Both the position numbers and the translations under genes were made by a program. Source: Sphingomonas aracearum (GTDB taxonomy: Bacteria > Pseudomonadota > Alphaproteobacteria > Sphingomonadales > Sphingomonadaceae). Taken from it: 64,000 nucleotides of DNA. Below are positions 1 to 8,320 of the stretch, piece after piece (positions within the stretch are counted from its first letter, which is position 1; each line of letters starts with the position of its first letter). The notes below the pieces were generated by a model. That model was not told where the DNA came from and did not search any database. It saw only the letters and a program-made list of their open reading frames with translations. The stretch lies in NCBI RefSeq assembly GCF_003345355.1, contig NZ_QQNB01000001.1, forward strand, positions 310,001 through 374,000. Direction: 5' to 3'.

Positions 1-24
1 GGGGCCGACCAAGGGAGAGACGGC

Positions 25-855
25 ATGCGGTTCGACGGCAAGCGCGCGGTGGTGACAGGCGGCGCATCGGGCATCGGCAAGGCAACGGCGCTGCGCCTGG
101 CGCAGGAAGGGGCCGAAGTGTGGATTGGCGATGTCGATGAAACAGGCGGGCACGCGCTGGCGGCGGAGTCGGGCGGTCGCATCCGCTTTCACCGTACCGA
201 CGTTACCGAGGCGGACGACATCCGCGCGCTGATCGAGGCCGCCGGACCGATCGACGTGCTCGTCAACAATGCCGGCGCGGGCGGCGCGCGCGCTCCGATC
301 GACCAGATCGAGCCGGACGATTGGGACCGCACGCAAATCCTGCTGCTGCGCTCCGTGGCGCTCGGCATCCGCTATGCCGCGCCGGTCATGGGCGCACGCG
401 GCGGCGGCGCGATCGTCAACACCGCCTCGATCGCAGCACTACAGACAGGCGCGGCGCCGACCGCCTATTCGGTCGCGAAGGCTGGCGTGCTGCACCTTAC
501 CCATTGCGCGGCCGCCGACCTTGCGCGCCTGAAGATCCGGGTGAATGCGGTCTGCCCCGGCTTCATCACCACCAACATCTTCACGGCCGCCTTGGAGATG
601 AACGGCGATGCGCGGGCGCAAGCCGACGCCGCCATCGCCCAGGTGGCAGCCGGCGCCCAGCCGATCGCACGGGCGGGCAGCGCGGAGGATGCCGCCGCGG
701 CCGTCGCCTATCTCGCGTCGGAAGATGCCGCGTTCGTCACCGGCACGCACATCGTGGTAGACGGCGGCATGACGATTGGACCACGGCACAGCTGGGATCC
801 GCGCTCCCCTTCCCTGTTCGGGATGCTGGAGAAGATGGTTCCGAACCGGCCGTGA
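25..855 (+). CDS. SDR family NAD(P)-dependent oxidoreductase
   Basis: Classical short-chain dehydrogenase of 276 residues, a usual length for the family. The cofactor motif TGGASGIG is at residues 11-18, NNAG at 81-84, the catalytic Ser at 135, and the YSVAK pair Tyr148/Lys152. Asp36 after the second strand suggests NAD(H) rather than NADP(H). The C-terminus has the usual VDGG strand. The ATG follows a GGGAGA ribosome site. The substrate cannot be told from sequence, and the upstream neighbour lies outside the window, so operon membership is unknown. The family call is firm. Confidence 0.93.
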   Translation: MRFDGKRAVVTGGASGIGKATALRLAQEGAEVWIGDVDETGGHALAAESGGRIRFHRTDVTEADDIRALIEAAGPIDVLVNNAGAGGARAPIDQIEPDDWDRTQILLLRSVALGIRYAAPVMGARGGGAIVNTASIAALQTGAAPTAYSVAKAGVLHLTHCAAADLARLKIRVNAVCPGFITTNIFTAALEMNGDARAQADAAIAQVAAGAQPIARAGSAEDAAAAVAYLASEDAAFVTGTHIVVDGGMTIGPRHSWDPRSPSLFGMLEKMVPNRP

Positions 856-1039
856 TTCGGCGGCGAGAACGCCGGAAGACGCTTGAAGGCGCAGCGACTT
901 AGCGCCTCTTCCTGCCGTTCATCGCCGCGCAAACTCACTTCATCTCGAAAGGTTCCGCAACCGGCGGCAGAGGTCTTTTGCTGCGCGGCACAACCTGCCA
1001 ATCGACACTCAACAGCTCAACGAGACCGGCGGGGGTCAA

Positions 1040-1606
1040 GTGAAAATTCGTTCTTTTGCAGTGCGTTGCGCGCTGGTGGCGGGGTGCGCCCTGACGACGG
1101 CGGTGCCGGCTGCGGCGCAGTTCTGGCAGTGCGCTCCGTATGCGCGGGAAGTATCCGGCATCCAGATCCGCGGCAATGCGAACACCTGGTGGGGCCAGGC
1201 CGCCGGCCGCTACGAGCGGGGCCATACCCCCAAGGTCGGGGCGGTGCTGTCCTTCGAGGCGACCCGCTCCATGCGCGTCGGCCATGTCGCCATGGTCAGC
1301 CAGGTCGTCTCGGACCGTGAGGTCCTGCTCACCCACGCCAACTGGTCGCGCCCCGGCCGGGTCGAGCGCGACGTGCGTGCGGTGGACGTCTCCTCCGCGG
1401 GCGACTGGAGCCAGGTGCGCGTGTGGTTCGGCCCGATCGGCGGGCTCGGCACCAGCAGCTATCCGACCAACGGCTTCATCTATTCGGGCCATGCGCCCAA
1501 GGCCGTCGACGACAGCAACGACGACCTGCCGACCGTCACGATGGCTAGCGCCGGCAAGCCGGGTTCGGTGGGCATACTCACCCTGGTTGCGCGTCCGGCT
1601 CTCTGA
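1040..1606 (+). CDS. Secreted CHAP-domain amidase/peptidase
   Basis: 188-residue exported protein starting at GTG. A signal peptide of about 27 residues ends at AAAQ. The rest matches the CHAP fold (cysteine/histidine-dependent amidohydrolase or peptidase): CAPYAR with catalytic Cys31, a GNANTWW segment near 45-51, the P-x-VGAVLSF strand, and GHVAMV with His82. CHAP enzymes cut peptide or amide bonds in peptidoglycan or glutathionylspermidine-type substrates; with a signal peptide, cell-wall remodelling is the likelier role (inference). Single domain, no separate wall-binding domain. It stands alone, convergent with the lipoprotein gene downstream. Confidence 0.85.
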   Translation: MKIRSFAVRCALVAGCALTTAVPAAAQFWQCAPYAREVSGIQIRGNANTWWGQAAGRYERGHTPKVGAVLSFEATRSMRVGHVAMVSQVVSDREVLLTHANWSRPGRVERDVRAVDVSSAGDWSQVRVWFGPIGGLGTSSYPTNGFIYSGHAPKAVDDSNDDLPTVTMASAGKPGSVGILTLVARPAL

Positions 1607-1618
1607 GCCGGCGCACGC

Positions 1619-1951
1619 CTATCGACGCGGGGTGACCGCCCCGGTCACCAGGAAGGTGCCACCCGGCTGCAGCACGATGCCGTAATCGGCATTGTTCTCG
1701 CACTTGACGGCCCAGGCCGCGCGGCCTTCGTTCCGCGGCCGGCTCTCGCGATGCACGATCTTCTGGCAGGCATAGCCGGCGTCGCGCACCGCGCGGAAGA
1801 ACGCCACGTCCTTCAGCGGCTCGGACAGGTTGTTGATCTGCGCTTCGACGGGATCGGGCGTCGCCGGCGCGGAGGTGTTCCTGGCACTCGGCTCGCCACT
1901 GCACCCTGCCAGCGTCAGGGCGATCACCGCCGCAATTCCGTGTTCTCGCAT
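1619..1951 (-). CDS. Small hypothetical lipoprotein
   Basis: 110-residue protein with an N-terminal hydrophobic segment ending in the lipobox LAGC (Cys17), so it is predicted to be lipidated. A Ser/Ala/Pro/Thr linker follows, then a small globular part with two further cysteines (near residues 62 and 84) that may form a disulfide. No family was recognised. It lies 14 bases downstream of the CinA-like gene on the same strand and may be cotranscribed. The reading frame runs open far upstream, but the lipobox and the ATG at 1951 fix the real start. Confidence 0.7.
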   Translation of the reverse strand: MREHGIAAVIALTLAGCSGEPSARNTSAPATPDPVEAQINNLSEPLKDVAFFRAVRDAGYACQKIVHRESRPRNEGRAAWAVKCENNADYGIVLQPGGTFLVTGAVTPRR

Positions 1952-1965
1952 TGCCGCTCCCCTGC

Positions 1966-2721
1966 TCAGATGCCGTCGGCGATCACCTGCCGTCCGTCCG
2001 CCTCGAGAGACGCGGTGAGATCGGCAATGGTTGCATCCACCACCGCCGGATCGGTGGCGCGCACCACGAAGTTCGCGCCGGTGCGCCCTTCGCGGAAGAA
2101 GGGATAGCTGCCGATCGCCACGCCGTCGTGGCGGCGCTCGGCAGCGGCGAGCAGCTCGGCGATCTCGCTTTCCGCTACCCAGCTGCCGATCGTGCGCGAC
2201 ACGACCGGCCGACCACCCTCCAGTGTTCCCGTCAGCGCGTCCAGCATTCCGGCCGTGATATGCGGCACCCCCGCCAGGATGAAGACGTTCCCGATCTTGA
2301 TGCCGGGCGCGCCGGATACGCGGTTCTCGATAAGTTCGGCCCCGTCCGGCACGCGCGCCATGCGCAGGCGGGCCTCGTTCACGCCGCCGCGGCTCTCGTA
2401 ATAGCGCTCCAGCGTGGCCACGGCCGCCGGATGATGCACCACCGCGACGCCCAGCGCGGCCGCGATCGCATCCACCGTGATGTCGTCGTGCGTGGGGCCG
2501 ATGCCGCCGGTGGTGAACAGATAGTCGTTCTCGCTGCGCAGCGCGTTCACCGCGGCGACGATCTTCTCCGTCCGGTCTGGCACCACCCGCACCTCGGCGA
2601 GGCGGATCCCCTGCACGTTCAGCCAGCGCGCGATCTGGCTCACGTTCTTGTCCTGCGTGCGACCGGAAAGGATCTCGTCCCCGATCACCGCCAGCCCGGC
2701 CGTCCAGATGCGCTCGCCCAT
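1966..2721 (-). CDS. CinA-like competence/damage-inducible protein A (molybdopterin-binding fold)
   Basis: 251 residues. The N-terminal 170 residues are a MoaB/Mog-type molybdopterin-binding domain: GDEILSG at 14-20 and the GGIGPTHDD loop at 72-80 are hallmarks of the CinA N-terminal domain. The C-terminal nicotinamide-mononucleotide deamidase domain of full-length CinA (about 410 residues) is absent, as in many alphaproteobacterial short forms. Relatives are linked to NMN or ADP-ribose metabolism, but the function of the short form is unclear. Divergent from map, with about 64 bases between the two starts. Confidence 0.88.
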   Translation of the reverse strand: MGERIWTAGLAVIGDEILSGRTQDKNVSQIARWLNVQGIRLAEVRVVPDRTEKIVAAVNALRSENDYLFTTGGIGPTHDDITVDAIAAALGVAVVHHPAAVATLERYYESRGGVNEARLRMARVPDGAELIENRVSGAPGIKIGNVFILAGVPHITAGMLDALTGTLEGGRPVVSRTIGSWVAESEIAELLAAAERRHDGVAIGSYPFFREGRTGANFVVRATDPAVVDATIADLTASLEADGRQVIADGI

Positions 2722-2785
2722 GGGCGCACCCTAGCGCGCCGAGGCCACCCTCGCCAAGGCCGTCGCGTCCTCCTATATCGGCCGA

Positions 2786-3610
2786 ATGACCGGATATGTG
2801 ACCGTTTCTCCCGACGCGCCGCTGGGCCGCGATGGTTCCATCAAGCTGTACGGCCCGGATGCCTTTGCCGGGATGCACAAGGCAGGGCGGCTGGCCGCGG
2901 AGGCGCTGGACATGATCGTCCCGCACATGGTGCCGGGTGTCAGCACCGGCGAGATCGACGCGATGATCCACCGCTTCATCGTCGAGCGCGGCGGCATTCC
3001 CGCGACGCTCGGCTATCGCGGCTACACCCATTCCAGCTGCATCTCGATCAATCACGTCGTCTGCCACGGCATTCCGGGAGAGAAGACGTTGAGATCGGGC
3101 GACATCGTCAACGTGGACGTTACGCCGATCGTCGACGGCTGGCATGGCGACAGCAGCCGCATGTACCTGATCGGCGACGTCCCCATCAAGGCGAAGCGCC
3201 TGGTGGACATCACCTACGAATGCCTGATGATCGGCATCGAGCAGGCGCGGCCGGGCAATCGGATGGGCGACATCGCACATGCGATCCAGAGCTTCGCCGA
3301 GAAGCAGCGCTATGGCGTCGTCCGCGACTTCTGCGGGCACGGCGTCGGTCGGCTCTTCCACGATGCGCCGGAGGTCAGCCATGCCGGGAAGCCGGGCGCG
3401 GGGCCGGAAATCTGCCCGGGCATGATCTTCACGATCGAGCCGATGATCAACACGGGGCGCGCCGACGTAAAGGTGCTGGACGATGGCTGGACGGCGGTGA
3501 CGCGCGACCGCTCGCTTTCCGCGCAGTTCGAGCATTCGATCGGCATCACCGAGGACGGGTGCGAGATCTTCACCCTCTCCCCGGCCGGGCTCGACAAGCC
3601 GCCCTACTGA
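2786..3610 (+). CDS. map: Type I methionine aminopeptidase
   Basis: Removes the initiator methionine from new proteins. 274 residues, typical for type I. All five metal ligands are present: Asp111, Asp122, His185, Glu218 and Glu249, with the substrate-contacting His94. The CGHGVGR and TIEPM motifs are clear. It has no N-terminal zinc-finger extension, only about 20 extra residues before the catalytic core. It reads away from the CinA-like gene and toward glnB, from which it is separated by about 180 bases that hold a candidate promoter. Essential housekeeping enzyme; call is secure. Confidence 0.97.
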   Translation: MTGYVTVSPDAPLGRDGSIKLYGPDAFAGMHKAGRLAAEALDMIVPHMVPGVSTGEIDAMIHRFIVERGGIPATLGYRGYTHSSCISINHVVCHGIPGEKTLRSGDIVNVDVTPIVDGWHGDSSRMYLIGDVPIKAKRLVDITYECLMIGIEQARPGNRMGDIAHAIQSFAEKQRYGVVRDFCGHGVGRLFHDAPEVSHAGKPGAGPEICPGMIFTIEPMINTGRADVKVLDDGWTAVTRDRSLSAQFEHSIGITEDGCEIFTLSPAGLDKPPY

Positions 3611-3709
3611 GGCCTGCCTGCCGAAAAAATCGGCAGCAAGGCTGCACCTGCACAGCGATCGGGCATCGGTCGGCAGCGCCCGCGTCCGTTTCCTCTCCGC
3701 TCGCGCAAC

Positions 3710-3725
3710 TGGCACGTTTCCTGTA
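3710..3725 (+). promoter_or_regulatory. Candidate sigma-54 promoter for glnB-glnA
   Basis: The sequence TGGCACGTTTCCTGTA matches the -24 TGGCAC element exactly, with a GT in place of the -12 GC at the right 10-base spacing. It lies about 65 bases before the glnB start. NtrC/RpoN control of glnBA is common in proteobacteria, which supports the reading, but no good NtrC dyad was found and the -12 mismatch is a real weakness. Confidence 0.4.
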
Positions 3726-3726
3726 A

Positions 3727-4128
<402 letters not shown>

Positions 4129-4235
4129 TCGAGTTATTTGACGCAATGCAGCATCTTCGGGCAGCACAAGCGCCCGGGCGAACAATGATTCCCGACACGG
4201 TCGGGCGAGACGAACCAGCAAAGGGCTAGGGGCAT

Positions 4236-5648
4236 ATGGCGAATACCGCGAGCGACATTCTCGACATGATCAAGGAGCAGGAGATCGAGTGGGTCGATCT
4301 TCGCTTCACCGATCCCAAGGGCAAGTGGCAGCACCTGACCATGGTGTCCTCCGTCGTCGGCGAGGACGAGCTGACCGACGGCTTCATGTTCGACGGCTCC
4401 TCCATCGAGGGCTGGAAGGTCATCAACGAAAGCGACATGATCCTGAAGCCGGATCTGGACGCGGTGTGGACCGATCCCTTTTCCGCCACGCCGATGCTGA
4501 TCGTGGTGTGCGACATCGTGGAGCCGTCCACCGGCGAGCTCTACGCCCGCGATCCGCGCTCCACCGCCAAGCGCGCGGAGGCGTACCTCAAGACCACCGG
4601 CATCGGCGACACCGTCTATGTCGGCCCGGAAGCCGAGTTCTTCCTGTTCGACGACGTTCGCTTCGAAACCTCGTACAACACCAGCTACTACAAGATCGAC
4701 GATATCGAGCTGCCGACCAACACCGGCCGCGAATATGAGGGCGGCAACCTCGCCCATCGTCCGCGCGCCAAGGGCGGCTATTTCCCCGTTGCTCCGGTCG
4801 ACTCCGCGGTAGATATCCGCGGCGAGATGGTCTCCACCATGCTCGAAATGGGCCTGCCCTGCGACAAGCACCACCATGAGGTGGCCGCCGCGCAGCACGA
4901 GCTGGGCCTCACCTTCGGCACGCTGACCACCACCGCCGACCGCATGCAGATCTACAAATATGTCGTGCACCAGGTCGCCCAGGCCTATGGCAAGACGGCG
5001 ACCTTCATGCCCAAGCCGATCAAGGAAGATAACGGCTCGGGCATGCACACCCACCTGTCGATCTGGAACGGCAAGGAGCCGCTGTTCGCGGGCAACGGCT
5101 ATGCCGGCCTGTCGGACACGTGCCTCTATTTCATTGGCGGCATCATCAAGCATGCCAAGGCGCTGAACGCATTCACGAACCCGTCCACCAACAGCTACAA
5201 GCGGCTGGTGCCGGGCTATGAGGCGCCGGTGCTGCTGGCCTATTCGGCGCGCAACCGCTCGGCCTCCTGCCGTATTCCCTACGGCACGGGCGCCAAGGCG
5301 AAGCGCGTGGAAGTGCGCTTCCCGGATGCGATGGCCAATCCGTATCTCGCCTATGCGGCGCTGTTCATGGCCGGCCTGGACGGCATCCAGAACAAGCTCC
5401 ACCCCGGCGAGGCGATGGACAAGAACCTGTACGACCTGCCGCCGGCCGAGTTGGCCGAAGTGCCCACAGTCTGCGGCTCGCTCCGCGAGGCGCTGGACTC
5501 GCTGGCGGCCGATCACGAGTTCCTGCTGAAGGGGGACGTGTTCTCCAAGGACCAGATCGAAAGCTATATCGAGCTGAAGATGCAGGAAGTCGCCCGCTGG
5601 GAAATGACGCCGAGCCCGGTCGAGTTCGACATGTACTACAGCGCGTAA
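4236..5648 (+). CDS. glnA: Glutamine synthetase type I
   Basis: Makes glutamine from glutamate, ammonia and ATP; central nitrogen assimilation enzyme acting as a dodecamer. 470 residues, standard GSI-beta length. Visible are MFDGSSIEG near the N-terminus, the PEAEFFLFD metal-binding segment, NGSGMHTH, the NRSASCRIP region, and the adenylylation site Tyr399 in NLYDLPPAE, meaning GlnE-dependent control is expected. An AGGGGC ribosome site precedes the ATG. It is the second gene of the glnB-glnA unit and is followed by hairpins ending in a clear terminator at 5767-5795. Confidence 0.98.
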   Translation: MANTASDILDMIKEQEIEWVDLRFTDPKGKWQHLTMVSSVVGEDELTDGFMFDGSSIEGWKVINESDMILKPDLDAVWTDPFSATPMLIVVCDIVEPSTGELYARDPRSTAKRAEAYLKTTGIGDTVYVGPEAEFFLFDDVRFETSYNTSYYKIDDIELPTNTGREYEGGNLAHRPRAKGGYFPVAPVDSAVDIRGEMVSTMLEMGLPCDKHHHEVAAAQHELGLTFGTLTTTADRMQIYKYVVHQVAQAYGKTATFMPKPIKEDNGSGMHTHLSIWNGKEPLFAGNGYAGLSDTCLYFIGGIIKHAKALNAFTNPSTNSYKRLVPGYEAPVLLAYSARNRSASCRIPYGTGAKAKRVEVRFPDAMANPYLAYAALFMAGLDGIQNKLHPGEAMDKNLYDLPPAELAEVPTVCGSLREALDSLAADHEFLLKGDVFSKDQIESYIELKMQEVARWEMTPSPVEFDMYYSA

Positions 5649-5712
5649 GGCGCGGCCACGTCCGCGCCATTGTGCCAAGGCGAAGCCGAGGCACATACGC
5701 GCTGCCGGCCGG

Positions 5713-6002
5713 CCTCGCTCAAGCGAGGACCGACGACGCGGCTTTGCCGCGGCGCGCGTTTGAAGGGGCGCTCGGAGCGATCCGGGCGCCTTTCTATGCG
5801 AAAGAATGAGTACGGACCCGGTTAGGGGTGACCGGCGAAACGTTTCTGGCGGCCCGGTCGGAGGAGCGTTCCTCGCGAGCTAGAAGGCCCGATCTGAAAG
5901 GAAGGAGCGGCTACCTAAGGCCGCGCCGCGGCAAAGCCGCGTCGTCAGTCGAGGCTGTGCCTCGCTGGCCGCGCTTGCCTGTGTGGAGCGGCACAGCCGC
6001 TC
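5713..6002. repeat. Intergenic cluster of short hairpins with related loops
   Basis: Gene-free stretch between glnA and the SRP RNA. It holds CCTCGC-tcaa-GCGAGG (5713-5728), a CGCGGC-ttt-GCCGCG hairpin (5737-5751) within GACGACGCGGCTTTGCCGCG (5732-5751), the same 20-mer inverted at 5927-5946, CGAGGC-tgt-GCCTCG (5950-5964) and GAGCGGC-aca-GCCGCTC (5986-6002). The two 20-mers form an inverted pair 175 bases apart. The stems differ but the loops read as CT(T/G)TGC on one strand. The glnA terminator lies within the cluster. No coding potential is convincing here. Confidence 0.75.
5767..5795 (+). terminator. Rho-independent terminator after glnA
   Basis: Ten-pair stem GGCGCTCGGA / TCCGGGCGCC (one G-T pair) closed by a GCGA tetraloop of the GNRA class, directly followed by TTTCT. 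It lies 118 bases past the glnA stop, after two other hairpins (5649-5668 and 5713-5728). Confidence 0.8.
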
Positions 6003-6015
6003 TCTCGCAGGCTGC

Positions 6016-6110
6016 GCGGTGGGAGCCGGAACGACCCGGAGCGAAATCGTTGTGGCTGCTTCCGTCAGGACCTGACCAGGTTGGCGACGACCCCGTCCGC
6101 CCGACTCCCG
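6016..6110 (-). ncRNA. ffs: Bacterial small SRP RNA (4.5S-type)
   Basis: Scaffold RNA of the signal recognition particle, partner of Ffh, acting at the inner membrane. On the minus strand the conserved Ffh-binding core GGTCAGGTCC...GGAAGCAG lies at 6057-6078, followed by CCACAACGA. The outer helix pairs GGGAGTCGG near 6108 with CCGGCTCCC near 6022, giving a single rod of about 95 nt. The apical tetraloop is TGAC (6064-6067), of the URRC class, in place of the common GGAA. Exact ends are estimated from the pairing. A hairpin at 5986-6002 lies just beyond the 3' end and could aid termination. Confidence 0.9.
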
Positions 6111-6154
6111 CGCGTCATATGGCGGGGTCGGGCGGCGGGATCAAGCCCGTGCGC

Positions 6155-6424
6155 TCAGTAGCGCACGCGCACATTGCGGCAGCGCGTCACGCGGCGGCCG
6201 TGATGGTAGGTGCGATCGCAGACGCGGCGCGTGCGGTAGCGCGGGCGGCGATTGTTGTAGCGACGATCGCGCACGATCGTGGTGGTGCGGCGCTCCACCA
6301 CCTGCGGCGCAACCCCGGCTTCGACGAGCAGCGGCGCGGCCGAGATCGGGGCGGCAGAAGCAGGAACCGGGGCGACCGCAGCCGCGCCCAACAGGCCGGC
6401 GGCCAGCATGGCGAACATCTTCAT
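6155..6424 (-). CDS. Small secreted basic protein, Cys/Arg/His-rich
   Basis: 89 residues with a signal peptide ending near ASAAP (about residue 26). The mature part is strongly basic, with a C-terminal segment CDRTYHHGRRVTRC that holds two cysteines about 12 residues apart, likely a disulfide. The ATG at 6424 has an AGGAGG ribosome site just upstream, which rules out longer in-frame starts. It resembles the next gene upstream (6529-6804) in layout: signal peptide, low-complexity basic middle, and C-x(9-12)-C near the end. No family recognised; the function is unknown, probably periplasmic. Confidence 0.72.
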   Translation of the reverse strand: MKMFAMLAAGLLGAAAVAPVPASAAPISAAPLLVEAGVAPQVVERRTTTIVRDRRYNNRRPRYRTRRVCDRTYHHGRRVTRCRNVRVRY

Positions 6425-6528
6425 GAAACTTCCTCCTTGCGGATTGTTCGTGCTCATCGGCACGGCGCATGTAACGAACCGTTTCCCGCGCTCGTTCCGT
6501 GTGCGCAATCAACTCTGCGGTGAACGGC

Positions 6529-6804
6529 TCAACGCACGCGGTAGCAGTGGCGCACCGGTCCGTAATAGCCGTGGCGCACGCGGCACACCGTACGCGGGCG
6601 TCCGTAGTAGCGGCTGCGATAGAACGGACGCGGGCCGCCGCGCCAGCGATACGGACGGCCATAGCCATAACCCGGTCGCGGCCCATGCCATCCAGGGTGC
6701 CGGCCGTACTCGCGATGATGAAAGCGCTGCGCTTCGGCTGGAGCGGGCACGGCGATGGCCGATCCCGCGAGCAGCCCGGCAGCGGCCAGGGCAAGCAGCT
6801 TCAA
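6529..6804 (-). CDS. Small secreted Gly/Tyr/Arg-rich protein, paralogue of the adjacent gene
   Basis: 91 residues starting at TTG, with a GAGGAG ribosome site about eight bases upstream. A signal peptide ends near AEAQ (residue 26). The mature chain is rich in Gly, Pro, Tyr, Arg and His (repeated RPxYxYGRP-like blocks) and ends in CRVRHGYYGPVRHC, echoing the terminal cysteine pair of the neighbour at 6155-6424. The two genes are tandem with about 104 bases between them. Similar short exported basic proteins are common in sphingomonads, but no function is assigned. Confidence 0.7.
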   Translation of the reverse strand: MKLLALAAAGLLAGSAIAVPAPAEAQRFHHREYGRHPGWHGPRPGYGYGRPYRWRGGPRPFYRSRYYGRPRTVCRVRHGYYGPVRHCYRVR

Positions 6805-6881
6805 GACGATACTCCTCTACAGGCCCGCCTTGCCGGCGGACAGGAGGATCAATGCGCCGGCGCGCGAGCGGGTTCCGGCAA

Positions 6882-7190
6882 TCAGCCCGGAATACGCACG
6901 GTGAGTTCGTCAAGCTCCTCCGACAGCACCACCTGGCACGAGAGGCGGCTCGTCCGCACGGCATCGGGTACCAGGTCCAGCATGTCCTCCTCTTCCGCAC
7001 TCGGCGGTGGCAGGCACTCGAACTGCTCCCGGGCGACGATCACGTGACAGGTGGCGCAGGCAAGGCATCCGTTGCAGGTGCCCTCCAATGGCTGGCCGGC
7101 GGCTTGTGCGACATCGAGCAAGCGAGCGCCCGGCGGGCCCTCCGCAACGGTGACGCTGCCGTTGCTGCCGATGAAGCTGACCCTCGTCAT
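6882..7190 (-). CDS. 2Fe-2S ferredoxin, adrenodoxin-like
   Basis: 102 residues. The cluster ligands fit the adrenodoxin/ISC-ferredoxin spacing: Cys39-x5-Cys45-x2-Cys48 and Cys85 (an extra Cys42 lies in the loop). An acidic helix AEEEDMLD follows, typical for partner docking. The start overlaps the stop of the upstream cysteine desulfurase by ATGA, so it is translationally coupled and likely supplies electrons for Fe-S cluster building. It is the last gene of the three-gene operon reading from 9387. Confidence 0.92.
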   Translation of the reverse strand: MTRVSFIGSNGSVTVAEGPPGARLLDVAQAAGQPLEGTCNGCLACATCHVIVAREQFECLPPPSAEEEDMLDLVPDAVRTSRLSCQVVLSEELDELTVRIPG

Positions 7191-8320
7191 CGCTGCATGT
7201 CCGCCGCCCCCAGGATGCGCTCGACCGCCGCCGTCAGTTCGGCTTCGCTCGTGTAGCGGCCCCAGCCCAGCCGGACCGAGCTGCGTGCCTCCGCATCGCT
7301 GAGGCCGAGCGCTCGCAGCACATGGCTCGGCCGACCCGATCCGCTGGCACAGGCCGAGCCGGCGGAAAAGGCGAGGTCGCGGCAATCGCTCATCAGCCGG
7401 TTCACATCCAGCCCGTCCCGCCGCACGTTCAGATTGCCCTGATAGCGCTCCAGGCGATGCCCGTTCATCTGCCAGCCCGCGGCTTCGAACAAAGCCCATG
7501 CGCGTTCGAACAGGCCCTGCACGTGCGCTTGGTCGGCACCCATTCGCTGCCTTGCCAGCCGCGCCGCCGCGCCGAAGCCGGCACACAGAGCCGGGCTTAG
7601 CGTGCCGGATCGCAGCCCCGCCTCCTGCCCGCCGCCCTGCAACAAGGCCATCGGCTCCTGCCCCTCTCGCACCCACAAGCCGCCGATCCCCTTGGGTCCG
7701 TGCATCTTGTGCGCGGACAGCGCCACCATGTCGAACAACGCCGCCGGCAGCGTCATCTTGCCGAACGCTTGCGCCGCGTCGCAGATCATCGGCGCGCCCA
7801 CGGCTCGCGCGCGTTCGGCCAGTTGCGCAAGGCCGGCATGCTGGATCGTGCCAACTTCGTTGTTGACATACATGCCCACGACCAGCGCCGTCTCCCCGTT
7901 CACCGCGTGGGCGACGCTCGCCGCGTCCAGGAGGCCGGTTCGGTCCACCGGCAGGACGACGACCTCGGCCCCGTGGCGCTCCAGGGCGCGAACGCTGTCC
8001 AGCACCGCGGCATGCTCGATGGCGATCGTCACCACGCGACGCCGCCGGGGCGCCATCCGCTCGTACGTGCCGCTGATCGCCCAGTTGAGTGCCTCGGTTG
8101 CGCCGCTCGTGAACACAAGGCGCCCCGGCGGTACGCCCGCCTCTCCGCCGAACAGCGCAGCGACGATCTCGTCGCGGGCGACCTCCACCGCCGCTTTCGC
8201 GGCCCGGCCCGGCCGATGCGCCGAATGCGGATTGGCATGCTGATCGCGCAGCCACGGCACCATCGCGTCAAAGGCTTCCGGGGCGAGCGGCGTGCTTGCC
8301 TGATAGTCCAGGTAGATCAT
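7187..8320 (-). CDS. Cysteine desulfurase (NifS/IscS-like), second copy
   Basis: 377 residues, PLP-dependent, removes sulfur from cysteine to form alanine and a persulfide for Fe-S clusters or thiolation. His103 stacks on PLP, Lys205 in SAHKMHGPKG binds PLP, and Cys324 in SAGSACASGS is the persulfide carrier. The active-site loop is of the NifS/IscS (group I) kind. It starts inside the stop of the upstream desulfurase (ATGA, 8317-8320) and ends inside the start of the ferredoxin (ATGA, 7187-7190). Frames upstream of 8320 are open but not coding for this gene. Confidence 0.94.
   Translation of the reverse strand: MIYLDYQASTPLAPEAFDAMVPWLRDQHANPHSAHRPGRAAKAAVEVARDEIVAALFGGEAGVPPGRLVFTSGATEALNWAISGTYERMAPRRRRVVTIAIEHAAVLDSVRALERHGAEVVVLPVDRTGLLDAASVAHAVNGETALVVGMYVNNEVGTIQHAGLAQLAERARAVGAPMICDAAQAFGKMTLPAALFDMVALSAHKMHGPKGIGGLWVREGQEPMALLQGGGQEAGLRSGTLSPALCAGFGAAARLARQRMGADQAHVQGLFERAWALFEAAGWQMNGHRLERYQGNLNVRRDGLDVNRLMSDCRDLAFSAGSACASGSGRPSHVLRALGLSDAEARSSVRLGWGRYTSEAELTAAVERILGAADMQR

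Noticed and set aside
3618-3636. CTGCCG-aaaaaat-CGGCAG as a terminator of map
   Set aside because: Stem of only six pairs with the A-run in the loop rather than a T-run after the stem; weak as a terminator.
1619-3715. Open frame of nearly 700 codons on the minus strand crossing map and the CinA-like gene
   Set aside because: It is antisense to or out of frame with well-supported genes; long open frames are common by chance in such GC-rich DNA. Only its last 110 codons (the lipoprotein) have a signal peptide, ribosome context and fitting start.
5649-6002. CRISPR-like or tandem array among the hairpins downstream of glnA
   Set aside because: Repeats are inverted and of different stem sequence, with no constant-length spacers or direct repeats; no cas genes occur.
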